DNA of 64,000 nucleotides, from positions 868,001 through 932,000 of the forward strand of contig JAPVLO010000384.1 of NCBI GenBank assembly GCA_027257055.1. Direction: 5' to 3'. Under the pieces are notes generated by a model. It saw only the letters and a list, made by a program, of their open reading frames with translations. It ran no database searches and was not told the DNA's origin. This DNA comes from Cephalopachus bancanus. Lineage: Eukaryota > Chordata > Mammalia > Primates > Tarsiidae. Positions within the stretch are counted from its first letter, which is position 1, and every line of letters starts with the position of its first letter. Made by a program: the position numbers and the translations under genes. Below are positions 61,335 to 64,000 of this stretch, one piece after another.

Positions 61335-61621
61335 TTCTTTTTTTTTTTTATTTGGAGTCTCACTCGGTCGCCCAGACTGGAGTGCAGTGGCCGCTCCTGG
61401 CCACCACAGCTTCGACCTGCTGGGCTCCTGTGATCCTTCTGCCTCAGCCTTCCAAGTAGCCGGAATTACAGGCATGTGCTACCACGCGTGGCTGATTTTT
61501 TTATTTATTGTAGAGATAAAGTCTTGCTGCCCAGGTGGGTCTCGAACCCGCGGGTTCAGGCAATCCACTCACCTCAGCCTCCCAAAGGCGCGGGATTACA
61601 GGCTGAGCCACCGAGCCTGGC
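61335..61621 (-). mobile_element. Alu, young subfamily
   Basis: Antisense dimer flanked by ACCACTACCTTTTTC duplications. Confidence 0.96.
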
Positions 61622-62681
61622 ACCACTACCTTTTTCATAAGTGAAATTGAGTTAAACTTGTTCTGGAATTAGCTACAAGTCAGTTTAAAAATGATAAAGT
61701 AGCTGAACTTAAGAGAGACACTAAAATACAGTCACAGCAGCTTTCTCTGTATGTCAGAAACAAAGACATGGAAAAACAAAATTATCGTTTGTTTAAAATC
61801 CTCTCTTTTCTCAATTTCTAGATTTAAGTCATCAAAATCTGATTTCTTAAAACATTATTAATGCAATTAAAAATGAAATAAACAGGATATTTTGCATATT
61901 CTTAAATTTTATGGGAAAATGGGAAGACTACAATAGAAATATACATGAAGAAAAATTTCAAGCATATGATAATCATAGGAAAATTATTTTTCTTCCCTTA
62001 GGACAAACCTCAAGAAAAATAGTAATATTCATCACTGATAAGTGTGCAACGAGACACCAGTGTGCTATTTCAATCATAACAAAATTTTTAGGAAAAAAAA
62101 TTGGCAAAATCTATTAAAGGCCTTAAAATTCACTATCTTTGATTCAGTAATCTATTTTGAGAAACCAATGATTTGAGAAAGATTTAATGTTTGAGTATTA
62201 TAATTAATTGAAGCTTCATTTGTAATGGCTTATAAACATTTCAGGATGGACTGATTAAGTTGATTGCCATTGTGTGGATGCAATAGAGTGTTGGAAGTCA
62301 ATACAATAATTTTTGTGAAGAAGTTATAGTGGAATATAAAAAATTATTTATGTCAGGTTAAGTGGAAAAAATGATACAAGCTCTAAGTAAGGATGGGCTC
62401 AGTAATGCATACTTAGAAAAAACATGGCAGAAAATAGGCAGAGTGTTGCTGCCTCCAAATCATAGGATCGTAAGTGGGTTTTATCTTTATTCTTTCCCAC
62501 ATTTTCCAAGTTTTACGATGAACTGAAAAAATATTTTATAAGGCTAGAAATACAAGCTATTTTTGAGAACGTGCATTATACATTTTAGCAACTTCAATTA
62601 AGAATTGCTTTGTAAATCATTTGCTTTCCTGATGATATGAATCAAAGTCCAGAAGGAGACAAAAAGGATATCTAAGTTTAC
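61622..62681 (-). other. IMPG1: IMPG1 intron, unique part
   Basis: AT-rich; nothing recognised before the donor of exon 62682-62731. Confidence 0.45.
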
Positions 62682-62731
62682 CTGTTTCACCAGGCTCTCC
62701 CAATGTCTTCTCTGTAGATAGTTCATCTTTT
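62682..62731 (-). CDS. IMPG1: IMPG1 exon (KDELSTEK... segment)
   Basis: This 50-nt exon follows a pyrimidine-rich acceptor (ttctactgtgctaatag) and ends at the donor ACAG|gtaaac. One base completes an upstream codon, 16 codons follow (KDELSTEK, then TLGEPGET), and a final G starts the next codon. The human protein has a very similar segment after a DR dipeptide, which fits the leading base completing Arg. It lies before the first SEA domain, in the linker after the N-terminal region. The preceding exon is not found up to 64000. Identity is secure because the flanking exons are also IMPG1 and the phase matches. Confidence 0.88.
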
Positions 62732-64000
62732 CTATTAGCACAGTAGAAAAGAAAGACGAGGTGGTGAAAAAGAATGCAATGATAACAGAGGACATAAATT
62801 GAAATTTGCCTGAACTGAGTAGACTACATACAACATTATAGAAAAAATATACTTGAAAACTAGATTTTCCTATCTGCTTATTGCAAAAGTAATACTTGAA
62901 TGTATTCATTGAAAGAAAATTCCAACAACTCCCCAAACTGGCTATGTTTGACTCCAGAATTTTCTGTAAGAGTCTTGGCTTTGTGGGGTCCCCGGAGCGT
63001 TTCTGTGGTACGTGAAGCTGGTCTTTGGGCCTGATGTTTTGTAGTCTATTTCACTTACACCAGGTCCTTAACCTCAAAGATAATTGATGACAAGATCTGT
63101 GACTGAAATATTCTTGCTAAAATCCCGGATCCTCAAGCTTGCATATCTGGAGTCATTACATTTATCTAATAAAGCAACTCTTGTGGCTAAAGTAACAGGA
63201 GAGAGGGAGATTTCTTTGTCATGCAGGTGTATTAAATCTGTCTTCTGGACGCAACCATTGCTTGCAATGGTAACTAGTTAGGGAGCTGAGGGTAGGTTTT
63301 CAGTGCCATGGAATGGCAGTGTGGAAGATATTCCAGGGGCAGATTCAAGGTCATGGCAGTCAAGCCATCTTTCTATAATGGTTTCCTATTCTAACAAGTT
63401 TTGTTTAGAAAAGAGTAGTGGTAGATATCTTGAAACTCACTGAGAGACTTGTGATTACAAGCTATGGGGTACCAAAGTGCTGGTTCTGTGTCATTAGTAC
63501 AAAATAATAGCAACTGGCCCATATAGTTGGTCTGATTTTCTGTGACCTATGATGACAGTTAGATCAAAGGGAATGGTTAGATGTTCTGTTGTTTTAGAGT
63601 CATTTAAATTGTTCATAGCCAACGGTACTGCCTACATGTTTCTGCTACATCCCATCTTAGTGTAGTATACAAACTATCATCAATCACACTGGCACAGGCT
63701 CTGACCAATCAGAATGTGTGTCAGCTGTAAGCATGGCTAACTATAGTGCTGCACGCAGACCAAATACAAACTTAGACTTTACAGTGGAATTAGAAATCAG
63801 CTATTTTTGTTAGGCTTTTGCTGGCATCAGACGATGCACTTAATAAGTAATTTCTACGGAGGTTGTATTTAATAGATTCCTACTCTATCCAACATCATAA
63901 CATCGATAGCCTGGACAAATTTGTTTTTTTTACTTTATAGATCTTTGCTTATAGTGCCATCCCTTTCCTCCTAATATTACTTAGTCTCCTTGTTTTGCCT
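62732..64000 (-). other. IMPG1: IMPG1 upstream intron (partial)
   Basis: I looked for the preceding exon (residues ending in Asp-Arg) and found none. No recognised repeat. Confidence 0.5.

Overview
The window is primate nuclear DNA, intron-dominated and packed with retrotransposons. Dimeric 7SL-derived Alu elements occur in large numbers, together with L1, MIR, L2, a MaLR-type LTR and fossil DNA transposons. The younger Alus share diagnostic changes that are not those of human AluJ/S/Y or of the lemur and galago Alus I know (CTCAGCC in the left arm, a TACAATAAATC linker, CGGTGGCCGGGAGCGG in the right arm, a CCAACTC end). The L1s share an unusual 3' tail (CCTAACCCTGAATTGTACCC). I suspect a tarsier; that is an inference from the repeats, not a demonstrated identification.

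The only protein-coding gene I can support is IMPG1 (interphotoreceptor matrix proteoglycan 1, SPACR), on the minus strand. Eight consecutive internal exons lie between 36628 and 62731: 62682-62731, 58202-58305, 53750-53899, 46196-46254, 40914-40934 (a 21-nt microexon), 38914-39143, 37571-37647 and 36628-36706. All have AG/GT splice sites, and their phases fit together into 770 nt of uninterrupted frame (about 256 residues). They encode the first SEA domain, the acidic linker after it and the start of the mucin-like region. The first exons (signal peptide and N-terminus) lie beyond 64000, and the large mucin/SEA2/EGF exons lie below position 1.

Region by region: 1-36600 is one long downstream intron. 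It holds a nearly complete antisense L1 (519-5456), a head-to-head pair of L1 halves compatible with twin priming (16046-21490), several 5'-truncated sense L1s with target-site duplications, and over 20 Alus. 36600-41000 is a compact cluster of four exons, in which intron DNA carries two inverted-repeat pairs around exon 38914-39143. 41318-41890 is an internally deleted mariner element with terminal inverted repeats and TA flanks. 46255-53749 is a large intron with a low-repeat stretch (49620-50120) rich in homeodomain-type TAAT cores, a candidate cis-element. 53900-64000 contains the upstream introns, with more Alus and two tiny L1 tail insertions.

Nothing here looks like a new multi-gene system. 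The best leads are the exon-flanking inverted repeats, the shifted acceptor of exon 58202-58305, the microexon, the lineage-specific Alu/L1 families, the mariner relic and the possible intronic enhancer. Comparisons with human IMPG1 come from memory and should be verified by alignment.
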